A DNA stretch of 64,000 bases from Sulfitobacter sp. S223. Lineage in GTDB: Bacteria; Pseudomonadota; Alphaproteobacteria; Rhodobacterales; Rhodobacteraceae. The notes beneath the pieces were generated by a model. It was not told the origin of the DNA and did not search any database. It saw only the letters and a list, made by a program, of their open reading frames with translations. Position numbers and translations under genes: made by a program. The stretch spans positions 3,286,001 through 3,350,000 of the forward strand of contig NZ_CP083560.1 in the NCBI RefSeq assembly GCF_025143825.1. The letters run 5' to 3'. How positions within the stretch are numbered: the first letter of the stretch is position 1; each line of letters starts with the position of its first letter. Positions 50,788-59,646 of this stretch are shown piece by piece.

Positions 50788-50857
50788 GACCTAGAGGTAG
50801 CGCAAGAGCGGTCCCCGCCACAAGCGGTCAAAAATCACTTTCTGTCCATCGACGTGC

Positions 50858-51697
50858 ATGCTAGCCACCCTGATGCAACGCGCTGTCCTTATCATGTTTC
50901 TCGCCATGTCGTTGATCCCCGCAGGAGATAGCGCCGGCAAGCTGTTGACAGGCTCCTATGCGACAGCGCCGATCTTCGTCGCTTGGTCACGGTTTCTAGT
51001 CGGCGCTCTGGTTGTTTTGCCGTTCGTGCCGCGTAGCGCTTGGGCACTCTTGCGAAATTGGCGCATCTGGCTGCGCGCAGCAATTCTCGCTGTCGGAATT
51101 ACCTGTATCCAGACGGCCCTCAGGATCGAAGATGTCGCAACCGTTTTTGCAGCATTCTTTATCGGACCACTTATCAGCTACGCGCTGGCTGTACTGTTCC
51201 TACGTGAGCCGGTGACGGTGCTGCGCTCTGCCCTAGTGATCGCAGGATTTATCGGCGTTCTGATCGTGGTCCGGCCCGGAATTGAAACCAGCGCAGGCGT
51301 ACTATGGGCCGTTGCAGCGGGTACCTGCTACGGCATATTCTTGACCATGTCGCGCTGGCTTGGTCCCCTTGGCAGCCCGATGGCCCTTACGTTTACACAG
51401 CTCTTGATATCCGCACTACTGTTGCTTCCATTCGGGCTAACGCAGATTCCAACAATGACAGGCGCGGTTGCGGCACTCACGGTTACCTCTGCCTTATGCT
51501 CTATGTTGGGGAACCTGCTGCTACTCTACGCGTACAAGCTGGCACCAGCAACGCGCATCGCGCCGCTGGTTTATTTCCAGCTGGTCGCAGCCGTTGGGCT
51601 TGGTTGGGTGATCTTCGGAGACCTGCCTGATGTCTGGACGTGGACCGGATTGATCATCATCCTGACTGCCGGTCTATGCTCGGCCCGTCTACGCTGA
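50858..51697 (+). CDS. EamA/DMT-family transporter
   Basis: A 279-residue membrane protein with about ten helices and two EamA repeats (about 10-140 and 150-278). DMT exporters of this type move amino acids, nucleosides or metabolites out of the cell; the substrate cannot be predicted. An ATG five codons later is a possible alternative start. It ends by overlapping the convergent nadD gene by nine bases. Confidence 0.85.
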   Translation: MLATLMQRAVLIMFLAMSLIPAGDSAGKLLTGSYATAPIFVAWSRFLVGALVVLPFVPRSAWALLRNWRIWLRAAILAVGITCIQTALRIEDVATVFAAFFIGPLISYALAVLFLREPVTVLRSALVIAGFIGVLIVVRPGIETSAGVLWAVAAGTCYGIFLTMSRWLGPLGSPMALTFTQLLISALLLLPFGLTQIPTMTGAVAALTVTSALCSMLGNLLLLYAYKLAPATRIAPLVYFQLVAAVGLGWVIFGDLPDVWTWTGLIIILTAGLCSARLR

Positions 51698-52291
51698 CCA
51701 TTCTCCGGAGGCCCGGATAGCGGACGAGGAAACATCCATCATCGGCACATTTACAAAACACCATGCCGGCGCGCGCGTATGGGCAAGCTTCTGACTAAAA
51801 CGCCCCGGTATTCTGTAGGGCGCATAAAGTGTCGCTGCGCGGCTCATCCGGGCAGAGATTCGTTGCCCCGGACGTGCAAGTATTCCCATCGGCACCGAAT
51901 GAACGATGTCTTGCCAGTCCTGCCAAAGATGGAACTGCGCCAGATTATCTGCGCCCATCAACCAAACGAACCGCTGCTTTGGATAAATTGCTTGCAGCGC
52001 ACGTAACGTTGCGGCGGTGTAGCGTGTGCCAAGGCGCTCTTCGATACCTGTCACCTTTACGCGCGGATGCTGCATCACTGCACGCGCCTGTTCAAGGCGC
52101 TGATCCATAGGCGCTGGACCATGGGATTTAAGCGGGTTGCCGGGGCTAACAAGCCACCAGACCTGATCAAGACCAAAGCGTTTGAGCGCTTCACGCGTGA
52201 TATGCGCATGGCCAGCGTGGGCCGGATCAAACGAACCGCCCAACAGCCCGATAACCTGACCGGGTGCCGCATATGGAATATCATGGCGCAA
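51689..52291 (-). CDS. nadD: Nicotinate-nucleotide adenylyltransferase
   Basis: A 200-residue nucleotidyltransferase that makes deamido-NAD from nicotinate mononucleotide and ATP. The signatures are [17 protein letters not shown] (the GSFDPxHxGH motif, about 15-31), [11 protein letters not shown] and the C-terminal SSSAIRASG (the SxTxxR equivalent). The only plausible start is a TTG at 52291; no ATG is in frame nearby and no clear ribosome binding site is seen. The start lies just after the terminator of the upstream symporter gene. Confidence 0.9.
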   Translation of the reverse strand: MRHDIPYAAPGQVIGLLGGSFDPAHAGHAHITREALKRFGLDQVWWLVSPGNPLKSHGPAPMDQRLEQARAVMQHPRVKVTGIEERLGTRYTAATLRALQAIYPKQRFVWLMGADNLAQFHLWQDWQDIVHSVPMGILARPGQRISARMSRAATLYAPYRIPGRFSQKLAHTRAPAWCFVNVPMMDVSSSAIRASGEWSA

Positions 52292-52292
52292 A

Positions 52293-52323
52293 GAAAAATG
52301 GCCCCCGAGGTATCTCAGGGGCC
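52293..52323 (-). terminator. Intrinsic terminator after the alanine symporter gene
   Basis: Read on the minus strand: a 10-bp stem with one mismatch (GGCCCCTGAG with CTCGGGGGCC), loop ATAC, followed by ATTTTTCTTT. It immediately precedes the nadD start. Confidence 0.85.
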
Positions 52324-52353
52324 GAAAGGAGGGGAAGCCCCACCATTTGTCAA

Positions 52354-53910
52354 TCAGAGACCGTTATCGAACTTGGCGATCTCGCCGGTCTTAAGGCGAC
52401 CGAAGTAGCTGTTCATCTCACGCTTGACGATTGGCATCAGGAAGTACAGCGCCGTGATGTTCACCACCGCCATTGCGAAGATCATCGCATCGGAGAAGTC
52501 GATTACCGCGCCCAGCTGCGCTGCTGCACCTACGATGATGAAGAAGCAGAAGATCAGCTTAAAGATCAGCTCGGTCGTTTTGCCTTCACCAAACAGGTAG
52601 GTCCATGCCTTAAGACCGTAATAGGACCAGCTGATCATGGTCGAGAAGGCGAACAGGACCACTGCAACTGCCAGAACATAAGGGAACCAGCTGAAGCCTG
52701 TTGCGAAAGCGGCAGACGTCAGCGCCACACCAGAAGAGCCATCCGTCGTCTGGATCGCATTTCCAGCCTCGTTGAGCACGAAGTTGCCCGTCGCTGGGTC
52801 CATCACCAACACGCCGGAGATCGTGATAACCAGCGCTGTCATGGTGCAGATCACCACCGTATCAATAAACGGCTCCAGCAGGGAAACAACACCCTCTGTC
52901 ACTGGCTCTTTCGTCCGCACGGCAGAGTGCGCAATCGCTGCTGAACCCACGCCGGCTTCGTTTGAGAAAGCCGCCCGCTTAAAGCCCTGGATCAAAGCGC
53001 CTACAAAACCGCCAGCAACACCCAAACCCGTAAAGGCACCGGCGAAAATCTGGCCAAAGGCCCAGCCGATCTGGTCGGCATTCACGATCAAGATGATCAA
53101 CGCGGCGACAACATACATCACACCCATGAACGGCACGACCTTCTCTGTCACAGATGCAATGGATTTAATCCCGCCAACGATTACCATGAACACGACGACA
53201 GCAAAGATGCCGCCGGTAATGAGGCCTGAAAAGTCACCCGTGATCTGGGTAATCTGCGCATGCGCTTGGTTCGCTTGGAACATGTTCCCGCCGCCCAATG
53301 CACCACCGATGGTGAAGATCGCAAAAATCACAGCCAATACTCTACCACCTGGCAGGCCACGCTCTTTGAAGCCTTTGGTCATGTAGTACATGGGACCACC
53401 TGAAACTGATCCATCAGAATACTCGTTCCGGTACTTCACACCCAACGTACACTCCGTGAACTTGGATGCCATGCCCAACAGGCCGGCAATAATCATCCAG
53501 AAAGTCGCCCCTGGGCCACCAATACCGACAGCAACCGCAACGCCGGCAATATTGCCCAAACCAACAGTACCGGACAGCGCCGTTGTCAGCGCCTGAAAGT
53601 GGCTGACCTCGCCCGCATCTTCAGGATCCGAATAGTCGCCTTTGACCAGGCTGATCGCATGACCGAAAGCTTTGAACTGAATGAAACCAAAATAAATCGT
53701 GAAAATCGAGGCAGCAACAACCAGCCACAGCACGATCCAAGGAAAGCTTGTCCCGGGCAGGTTCATGAAGATCAAATTCACGAACCAGCCTGTGGAGCCG
53801 GCGAAAACATCGTTGACCTTCTGGTCGAATGAAACCGCATCCTGTGCGGCTGCCAATGTGGGCAGGGCCAATGCCGCTGCCGCTAAACCGCTTGTAATAA
53901 ATCGTTTCAT
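52354..53910 (-). CDS. Alanine/glycine:sodium (AGCS) symporter
   Basis: A 518-residue integral membrane protein with about eleven helices. The N terminus has an unusual cleavable signal-like segment ([15 protein letters not shown]). The conserved [13 protein letters not shown] and PGATFWMI segments (about 120-145) and [15 protein letters not shown] (about 325) identify the AGCS family, which imports alanine or glycine with Na+. The ATG at 53910 follows AAGGGGA. It is the second gene after the universal stress protein, ten bases away, on the same strand. Confidence 0.92.
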   Translation of the reverse strand: MKRFITSGLAAAALALPTLAAAQDAVSFDQKVNDVFAGSTGWFVNLIFMNLPGTSFPWIVLWLVVAASIFTIYFGFIQFKAFGHAISLVKGDYSDPEDAGEVSHFQALTTALSGTVGLGNIAGVAVAVGIGGPGATFWMIIAGLLGMASKFTECTLGVKYRNEYSDGSVSGGPMYYMTKGFKERGLPGGRVLAVIFAIFTIGGALGGGNMFQANQAHAQITQITGDFSGLITGGIFAVVVFMVIVGGIKSIASVTEKVVPFMGVMYVVAALIILIVNADQIGWAFGQIFAGAFTGLGVAGGFVGALIQGFKRAAFSNEAGVGSAAIAHSAVRTKEPVTEGVVSLLEPFIDTVVICTMTALVITISGVLVMDPATGNFVLNEAGNAIQTTDGSSGVALTSAAFATGFSWFPYVLAVAVVLFAFSTMISWSYYGLKAWTYLFGEGKTTELIFKLIFCFFIIVGAAAQLGAVIDFSDAMIFAMAVVNITALYFLMPIVKREMNSYFGRLKTGEIAKFDNGL

Positions 53911-53920
53911 ATCTATCCCC

Positions 53921-54361
53921 TTATGGAATGACCGTAATCGGAACGCTCGACGCAGCAACAAGTCTGCCTGTCACGCCGCCAAACAACCGCTCTTTTATGT
54001 TCCGCTCGCCGACCCGTCCCACGACGATTTGAGACGCGTTGTGCTTTTTGGCGAGCTTTTCCAGGATTTCGGCAACATCACCATGTTTCACGATCCCCTT
54101 CACGGTGCAGCCATCCGATTGCGCCATCGCAACTGCAGGCTCAATAACCCGCTCATGGGCAAGCTTCAGTTCTTCTTCGCGGCGTGCGTGACGCATTTCA
54201 TTTTCTTCGGCGGTCTGAAAACTGAACGGCGACCATTCGATCACGTAAACTATCAAAATGCTGCAATCGCCTATCAGCTTTGCCCGGGCTGTCGCGAAAT
54301 CGAGCGCGCGCTTGCCCGCATCCGACCCATCCAGCCCCACGATAAGTGTGGTTTGAGACAT
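53921..54361 (-). CDS. Universal stress protein (UspA family)
   Basis: A 146-residue Rossmann-like protein. The start TTLIVGLDGSDAGKRAL and the C-terminal ATP-loop VVGRVGERNIKERLFGGVTG followed by SVPITVI match UspA members with an ATP-binding G-x2-G-x9-G pattern. It sits ten bases before the sodium:alanine symporter on the same strand; Usp proteins are often co-expressed with transporters and may regulate them. AGGGGAA precedes the ATG at 54361. Confidence 0.88.
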   Translation of the reverse strand: MSQTTLIVGLDGSDAGKRALDFATARAKLIGDCSILIVYVIEWSPFSFQTAEENEMRHARREEELKLAHERVIEPAVAMAQSDGCTVKGIVKHGDVAEILEKLAKKHNASQIVVGRVGERNIKERLFGGVTGRLVAASSVPITVIP

Positions 54362-54786
54362 TATATTTCCCCTGCTTGTGACTGCGTCAAAACAGCAGTC
54401 CAGTTTCCCTCCCGCCAGCCTGGGCAAATGCCCGGAGAGGTTGCAAAAACTCTAGCACCATCCGCTGCGACATTTTGACCTATTTTTTCTCATTTCTCAG
54501 GAAATCGGCCCTAATTATTCAGTAAGAATAATCAATCGACCCACAATGAGGCATATTATCGGTTCGCGACCTTTCCGGCTACGCGCATTGAAAAATGCCG
54601 ACTGCCGGGAAAGCGACTCGCTTACCCGTGAATTCGTTTTCTTAATTCGCTGATGGCTGCCGCTCAGGTCGCCTCGGAACTCACCGACATTCGCTATGCT
54701 TGCAGCACGCAACCCTTGTGCCGTTGATCTTGCCTTGCGTGCCAGATATTGCAAGGCAAACCCTGACTCATACGAGGAACAGCGAA
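54362..54786. other. Divergent intergenic region between usp and ettA
   Basis: About 425 bases holding both promoters. An AT-rich dyad ATTATTC-AGTAA-GAATAAT lies at 54514-54532. No gene or RNA is recognised. Confidence 0.45.
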
Positions 54787-56442
54787 ATGGCCGCATATCA
54801 ATACGTCTACCACATGCAAGGGGTCTCCAAGACTTACCCCGGTGGCAAAAAATGCTTTGAAAACATCCACCTCAACTTTCTACCCGGCGTAAAAATCGGG
54901 GTAGTCGGCGTGAACGGCGCCGGTAAATCCACATTGATGAAAATCATGGCCGGCATGGACAAAGACTTCACAGGGGAAGCTTGGTCCGCTGAAGGCGTGC
55001 GAGTCGGCTATCTTCCGCAGGAACCAAAGCTGGATCCGACGCTGACTGTGCGTGAGAATGTGATGCTCGGCGTTGCTGGCAAAAAGGCAATCCTTGACCG
55101 CTATAACGAGTTGGCGATGAACTACTCGGACGAGACCGCAGATGAGATGGCAGCACTGCAAGACCAGATCGACGCAGAAAACCTCTGGGACCTCGACAGC
55201 CAGATCGACGTGAGCCTGGAAGCGCTGCGCTGCCCTCCGGATGACGCGAACATCAATGATCTTTCCGGCGGCGAAGCGCGCCGCGTAGCACTGTGCAAAC
55301 TGCTGCTGGAAGCGCCCGAAATGCTGCTGTTGGACGAACCGACCAACCACCTTGACGCCGAAACGATCGCATGGCTGCAACAGCACCTCATCGCCTACAA
55401 GGGCACAATTCTGATCGTCACCCACGACCGTTACTTCCTGGATGACATCACCACTTGGATTCTTGAGCTTGACCGTGGCCGCGGCATCCCTTGTGAGGGC
55501 AATTACTCTGACTGGCTGGAGCAAAAGGCAAAACGTCTGAGCCAGGAATCCCGCGAAGACAAATCCCGTCAGAAAACTCTGGAGCGGGAATTGGAATGGA
55601 TGCGTCAGGGTGCCAAGGCACGCCAATCCAAATCCAAAGCGCGTATCAAATCCTATAACGAGATGGCAGACCAGTCAGAGCGCGAAAAGCTCGCCACAGC
55701 GCAGATCGTTATCCCCAACGGCCAACGTTTGGGCAACAAGGTGATGGAAGTTGAAGGACTGTCCAAAGCCATGGGCGACAAGCTTCTTGTTGAAAACCTC
55801 AGCTTCTCTTTGCCGCCCGGTGGTATTGTCGGCGTGATCGGCCCCAACGGTGCCGGCAAATCTACCCTTTTCAAGATGCTTACCGGTCAAGAACAGCCTG
55901 ATGCGGGCACGATCGAGGTTGGTGACACCGTTGAACTGTCTTACGTGGACCAGTCGCGCGATGACCTGAACTCCGATGACAACGTATGGCAGGCGATCAC
56001 AGGTGGCGCAGAACTGATTCAGCTTGGCGATGCCGAAGTAAACTCCCGCGCCTATTGCTCTTCCTTCAACTTCAAAGGTAGCGACCAGCAAAAGAAGGTC
56101 GGCCTGCTGTCAGGTGGTGAGCGCAACCGTGTTCACATGGCACGTCTGCTGAAGTCCGGCGGCAATGTGCTGCTGCTCGATGAACCTACCAACGATCTGG
56201 ACGTGGAAACCCTGCGTGCGCTTGAAGATGCTTTGGTAGACTTCGCCGGTTGTGCCGTAGTCATTTCCCACGATCGCTTCTTCCTTGACCGGATCTGCAC
56301 CCATATTCTTGCCTTCGAAGGTGAGGCCCATGTGGAGTGGTTTGAAGGCAACTTCGAAGACTACGAAGAGGACAAGAAACGCCGCCTTGGTGCCGATGCG
56401 CTGGAACCAAAGCGCCTGAAGCATAAGAAATTCATGCGTTAG
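54787..56442 (+). CDS. ettA: Energy-dependent translational throttle protein EttA (ABC-F)
   Basis: A 551-residue cytoplasmic ABC-F ATPase with two nucleotide-binding domains. Walker A: GVNGAGKST near 45 and GPNGAGKST near 360; signatures LSGGEARRVALCKLL and LSGGERNRVHMARLL; Walker B LLLDEPTNHLD and LLLDEPTNDLD. The basic linker (EWMRQGAKARQSKSKARI) and the arm between the domains identify EttA, which sits in the ribosomal E site and gates initiation in response to ADP/ATP. The ATG at 54787 gives the family length. Followed by a terminator. Confidence 0.93.
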   Translation: MAAYQYVYHMQGVSKTYPGGKKCFENIHLNFLPGVKIGVVGVNGAGKSTLMKIMAGMDKDFTGEAWSAEGVRVGYLPQEPKLDPTLTVRENVMLGVAGKKAILDRYNELAMNYSDETADEMAALQDQIDAENLWDLDSQIDVSLEALRCPPDDANINDLSGGEARRVALCKLLLEAPEMLLLDEPTNHLDAETIAWLQQHLIAYKGTILIVTHDRYFLDDITTWILELDRGRGIPCEGNYSDWLEQKAKRLSQESREDKSRQKTLERELEWMRQGAKARQSKSKARIKSYNEMADQSEREKLATAQIVIPNGQRLGNKVMEVEGLSKAMGDKLLVENLSFSLPPGGIVGVIGPNGAGKSTLFKMLTGQEQPDAGTIEVGDTVELSYVDQSRDDLNSDDNVWQAITGGAELIQLGDAEVNSRAYCSSFNFKGSDQQKKVGLLSGGERNRVHMARLLKSGGNVLLLDEPTNDLDVETLRALEDALVDFAGCAVVISHDRFFLDRICTHILAFEGEAHVEWFEGNFEDYEEDKKRRLGADALEPKRLKHKKFMR

Positions 56443-56454
56443 AATACGTAAGGG

Positions 56455-56483
56455 AGGGCGGCCGCAGGGTCGCCCTTTCTTTT
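56455..56483 (+). terminator. Terminator after ettA
   Basis: A 6-bp stem AGGGCG with CGCCCT around a ten-base loop, followed by TTCTTTT. Begins 13 bases after the stop. Confidence 0.7.
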
Positions 56484-56579
56484 AGCGGGCCAGCCATTGT
56501 CGAAAGAGTTAGGCACAGAGCATTACAATATGCGCTGTATGAACAAACACTCCTTATTCGGGCAATCTATCAGCCCCGA

Positions 56580-57554
56580 TCAAGCCCCCCCAATCCTGAC
56601 AGACAGTCTCTCGAACAGTCCCTGCACCTCAAACGGATCGGCCTGACTGCCCAGATCGGCACGGGATTGGTAACTGCGCATGACATCTGCGGCCATCTTG
56701 CCGGGCCAGGAATCCGGCCCTTTGATCCGGCGCGCAGTAATCGTTGGCGCCTTTGATACGCCTGTCATGTGCTCGTCCCAATGTCCGTCAAGCGCGTGTT
56801 TCACGCGGCGCTGCAAATCAGTCTGGTTAAATGTCGCCGCTTCATGGGCCACCAAAAAAATTGTTCCTCTTCCAGCATAGGCATAGTAGCAATTTCGGGG
56901 GTCGACCACGTCACTCAATGCCTGACTAACGGCCTCGACCACTGCCCTGAATTGCGCCGGCTTCCGCCCGCGGAAAAGCCCCAGTGCGTTGTCAATCTGC
57001 ACACTGCACAATGACACCGGAAGGCGGGAGTCTCCGCGCCGCAGAAACTCGTTCTCAAGGCTCAAAAAACGCTTCACGCAGGGCCGTAACTGCAGGTCAA
57101 ACGGTTCATCAAACGAAACATCGGCAAGGCGCGCGAATTTCTCCAGCGCAGCCACATTGTCCCGTTCGCGTTGCTGGCTGTCATTAAGCATCGCCGCGAG
57201 CCGGATTCGGGTCACCAGTTCCAGCGGATCAAAGGGCTTATTCACAAAATCGGTGGCGCCAGCCTCGAATGCGCGTTTCATCATATCACGGGCCCGGCTT
57301 GCAGTGATCATCACAACAGGTGTCGCGCGATAGCGGTCTAACGTACGCAACTTGGCGCAGACCTCAATTCCGCTGATTTCTGGCAGCATGATATCCAGCA
57401 GAAACACATCGTATGGCACCTTGGCCACCTCAATTAATTCCAGCGCATCCTCTGCTGTGGCCGCAAAAGTAATGTCATCAAAACCGTTCTCTTCAAGAGC
57501 GACACCCAAGACGTCCAGCATCAATGGGTCATCATCCACTGCCAATATTCGCAT
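56580..57554 (-). CDS. Response regulator: receiver domain plus degenerate GGDEF-like domain (paralog)
   Basis: A 324-residue paralog of the protein at 4842-5795. The receiver pocket has DDD, phosphoacceptor Asp54 (FLLDIMLPEI), Thr84 and Lys106 at exactly the same positions, and KPFDPLELVTRI ends the domain. The C-terminal half again looks like GGDEF with a ruined signature (YAGRGTIFLV, about 226-235). Unlike the first copy it has no Hpt partner; the neighbours are ettA and a cold-shock gene. The shared layout suggests duplication and a protein-protein or nucleotide-binding output. Confidence 0.85.
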   Translation of the reverse strand: MRILAVDDDPLMLDVLGVALEENGFDDITFAATAEDALELIEVAKVPYDVFLLDIMLPEISGIEVCAKLRTLDRYRATPVVMITASRARDMMKRAFEAGATDFVNKPFDPLELVTRIRLAAMLNDSQQRERDNVAALEKFARLADVSFDEPFDLQLRPCVKRFLSLENEFLRRGDSRLPVSLCSVQIDNALGLFRGRKPAQFRAVVEAVSQALSDVVDPRNCYYAYAGRGTIFLVAHEAATFNQTDLQRRVKHALDGHWDEHMTGVSKAPTITARRIKGPDSWPGKMAADVMRSYQSRADLGSQADPFEVQGLFERLSVRIGGA

Positions 57555-58064
57555 CCGCTGGTTCCTCGTTACTGCCTATAGCGCCGGCAGATCACACAAG
57601 GGCCGGTTCTTGCACCTTCAAAGACAATCAAGGCAGACGTGCGGCGAGGGCATGTCAACAAGTAGGACCGGAAAAGCAAATCTTAAGAAAACCCAGCACA
57701 AAAACGGGTAGACAAATGTCACCCTTGCAGATTCGGGTCATGAGTTTCACGCCTTGCGATGGCTGCTGGCCTGACACAAAATCACGTCTCCAAGTCGGTC
57801 ATTTTTCCGACCAAGCTCGGTGTTTTTTCATTAAACCCCATAGGTTATTATAGCTATAAGGCCATCTGCGCTTCGATGGCAGATGTTTGCCAGCAGCCCC
57901 CATGACACTTGAAATTCTGCGGTCATTATGCCATATCTCAGAATGCAAACGTTATCTTTATCCAGACCACTGTCTCCGCTACCGCGTTCAGTCTCTCGAT
58001 TACAGACCGACCAAGCCGGGCCATCGCACACTGCGGATGGCATCTAAACTTAGGAGACTACGGA
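57555..58064. other. Intergenic region and probable long leader of the cold-shock gene
   Basis: About 510 bases between the divergent response regulator and csp. A 7-bp hairpin (CATCTGC, nine-base loop, GCAGATG; 57863-57885) lies about 180 bases before csp. Long structured leaders are usual for cold-shock mRNAs, but no known element was identified. Confidence 0.45.
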
Positions 58065-58271
58065 ATGGCTACTGGCACCGTAAAATGGTTCAACACAACA
58101 AAAGGCTTCGGCTTTATCGCACCCGATGGCGGCAGCAAAGACGTGTTCGTGCACATCTCAGCTGTTGAGCGCGCTGGCCTCACAGGTCTGGCCGACAACC
58201 AGAAAGTGACTTTCGACATCGAAGCTGGCCGTGATGGCCGCGAATCCGCGACAAACATCGCCCTCGCGTAA
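58065..58271 (+). CDS. Cold-shock protein, CspA family
   Basis: A 68-residue single cold-shock domain. RNP1 is KGFGFIAPD (about 13-21) and RNP2 is VFVHIS (about 27-32), with aromatic residues that stack on single-stranded nucleic acid. CspA proteins act as RNA chaperones during cold shock or growth transitions. GGAGACTACGGA precedes the ATG at 58065. A long leader upstream and an 11-bp terminator downstream make it a single-gene transcript. Confidence 0.95.
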   Translation: MATGTVKWFNTTKGFGFIAPDGGSKDVFVHISAVERAGLTGLADNQKVTFDIEAGRDGRESATNIALA

Positions 58272-58324
58272 GCCGCTGATTGCGGCGCGGATATAAATTC
58301 GCACGCGCAAAGCACAAAGATTTG

Positions 58325-58356
58325 ACCGGCCATTCTGCAACGAATGGCCGGTTTTT
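58325..58356 (+). terminator. Intrinsic terminator after the cold-shock gene
   Basis: A perfect 11-bp stem ACCGGCCATTC with GAATGGCCGGT, six-base loop, followed by TTTT. Confidence 0.9.
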
Positions 58357-58426
58357 CTGTTCTGGGCTTGATAATTTAGGTATTTTGGCGACATTAACCC
58401 CAATTCATCCGCAAAAGGACCGTAAA

Positions 58427-58978
58427 ATGCGCCGCCGTACATTTATTGCAAGCACTATTGCCGCCACTGCCCTTCCCCAGCTCGCCTCTGCCCAAGCAGC
58501 TGCTTTTGATCCGACGCCGCAAATGGTGCGCGTGAAGAAGAACTATCAAGTCGGCGAAATGCTGATCCTGCCACGCAGCTACTATCTGTATTTTATCACT
58601 GATGTCGGACAGGCAATGCGCTATGGCGTTGGTGTAGGTAAAGCAGGTCTCGAATTTACCGGCTCCGCAACGATCTCAGTGAAAAAGGAATGGCCGACGT
58701 GGCGCCCGACCGATGAAATGATCGAGCGTGACCCAGATGCTTACGCCCGCTTCATCGGCAATACAGAAGCTCAGCCCGGAGGCCCCGGTAATCCGCTGGG
58801 TGCACGTGCGCTTTATTTGTTCCAGAACGGCAAAGACACGTATTTCCGCATCCACGGCACAACAGCGCCAAAATCAATCGGTCGCTCCGTCTCCAACGGC
58901 TGTATCCGTATGTTGAACGAGCATGTACAAGATCTGTACCAGCGCGTGCCAATCGGAACCAAAGTTACGGTTCTCTAA
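58427..58978 (+). CDS. L,D-transpeptidase (YkuD family)
   Basis: A 183-residue periplasmic enzyme with a Tat-like signal (MRRRTFIASTIAATA, cleavage near ASAQ). The YkuD active site is complete: His143 in RIHGTTAPKS and Cys159 in SVSNGCIRM, the HxxG(x)SxGC pattern. It forms 3-3 cross-links in peptidoglycan or attaches outer-membrane proteins to it. AAAAGGA precedes the ATG at 58427; a longer frame would run through the cold-shock terminator. Ends at a strong bidirectional terminator. Confidence 0.93.
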   Translation: MRRRTFIASTIAATALPQLASAQAAAFDPTPQMVRVKKNYQVGEMLILPRSYYLYFITDVGQAMRYGVGVGKAGLEFTGSATISVKKEWPTWRPTDEMIERDPDAYARFIGNTEAQPGGPGNPLGARALYLFQNGKDTYFRIHGTTAPKSIGRSVSNGCIRMLNEHVQDLYQRVPIGTKVTVL

Positions 58979-58998
58979 GTTTCCCCCAATAACTGAAT

Positions 58999-59032
58999 GG
59001 AAAAGGCCAGTGATCGCACTGGCCTTTTCCAA
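58999..59032. terminator. Bidirectional terminator between L,D-transpeptidase and ACT-domain genes
   Basis: A perfect 15-bp stem, TGGAAAAGGCCAGTG with CACTGGCCTTTTCCA, around ATCG. Runs of A on one side and T on the other serve both convergent genes. Confidence 0.9.
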
Positions 59033-59072
59033 TTGGGCAGCAGCGCAACCTTGTTACCGCAAGTGAGACATC

Positions 59073-59468
59073 TCAGCTTTGGCACATTTCCGGCAGAACC
59101 TTCATCGCGTCATGCTGGCGACCGTCCGGTACAAATAGATGATCATAGAAGAAGCCGGACACAGGATTTACACCCATCTCACACTTTGCAAACTCAGTCG
59201 CGATTCGGGCCATGAACCCCACCGCTTCAAGAGAAGAATGAATGTTGAGCGTGATCATTCGGCACGGGAAGTCGTGAGCTAAGCCATACGTCTCCGCCTC
59301 GGACTTCAATGGAATATAGGTCGTACACTCTGATTCTTTGAACATCATACGAGGCTCAATATCTGCCAGATTCTGATCTGCCGGAAGTGTCACGAAAACA
59401 TAGAGGCCATCAACGAGAACTGCTGAGAGAGACTTAATGAGCTCATCCAGCCTTGTTTCGCCGCTCAA
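59073..59468 (-). CDS. ACT-domain protein (COG3602 type)
   Basis: A 131-residue small cytoplasmic protein with two ACT-like halves: DGLYVFVTLPADQ (about 20-32) and PCRMITLNIHSSLEAVGFMA (about 68-87), matching the COG3602/DUF2241 group related to aspartate-kinase-type regulatory domains. It probably binds a small metabolite; the ligand is unknown. The start is a TTG at 59468 with a weak GGATC nearby. It ends at the terminator shared with the L,D-transpeptidase. Confidence 0.82.
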   Translation of the reverse strand: MSGETRLDELIKSLSAVLVDGLYVFVTLPADQNLADIEPRMMFKESECTTYIPLKSEAETYGLAHDFPCRMITLNIHSSLEAVGFMARIATEFAKCEMGVNPVSGFFYDHLFVPDGRQHDAMKVLPEMCQS

Positions 59469-59590
59469 GTTCGATCCAGTTTGCCAATTCGACTTGTTTT
59501 CAGACTAAGCAAGTCAGATGTGCAAGTGTCTAGGTTGCTGCTTTGCAAGAGATCTTAGCCCTTGCGGCGTTGGGCAGTTCTCTCCCCCCG

Positions 59591-59622
59591 AAAAAAAGAG
59601 GCCAGCGATTTCGCGCCAGCCC
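59591..59622 (-). terminator. Terminator after the pyrimidine-type binding protein gene
   Basis: Read on the minus strand: a 10-bp stem with G-U wobbles (GGGGCTGGCG with CGCTGGCCTC), loop CGAAAT, followed by seven T. Confidence 0.85.
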
Positions 59623-59646
59623 CTGCAGTCCGTGATCGGTGTCAGC

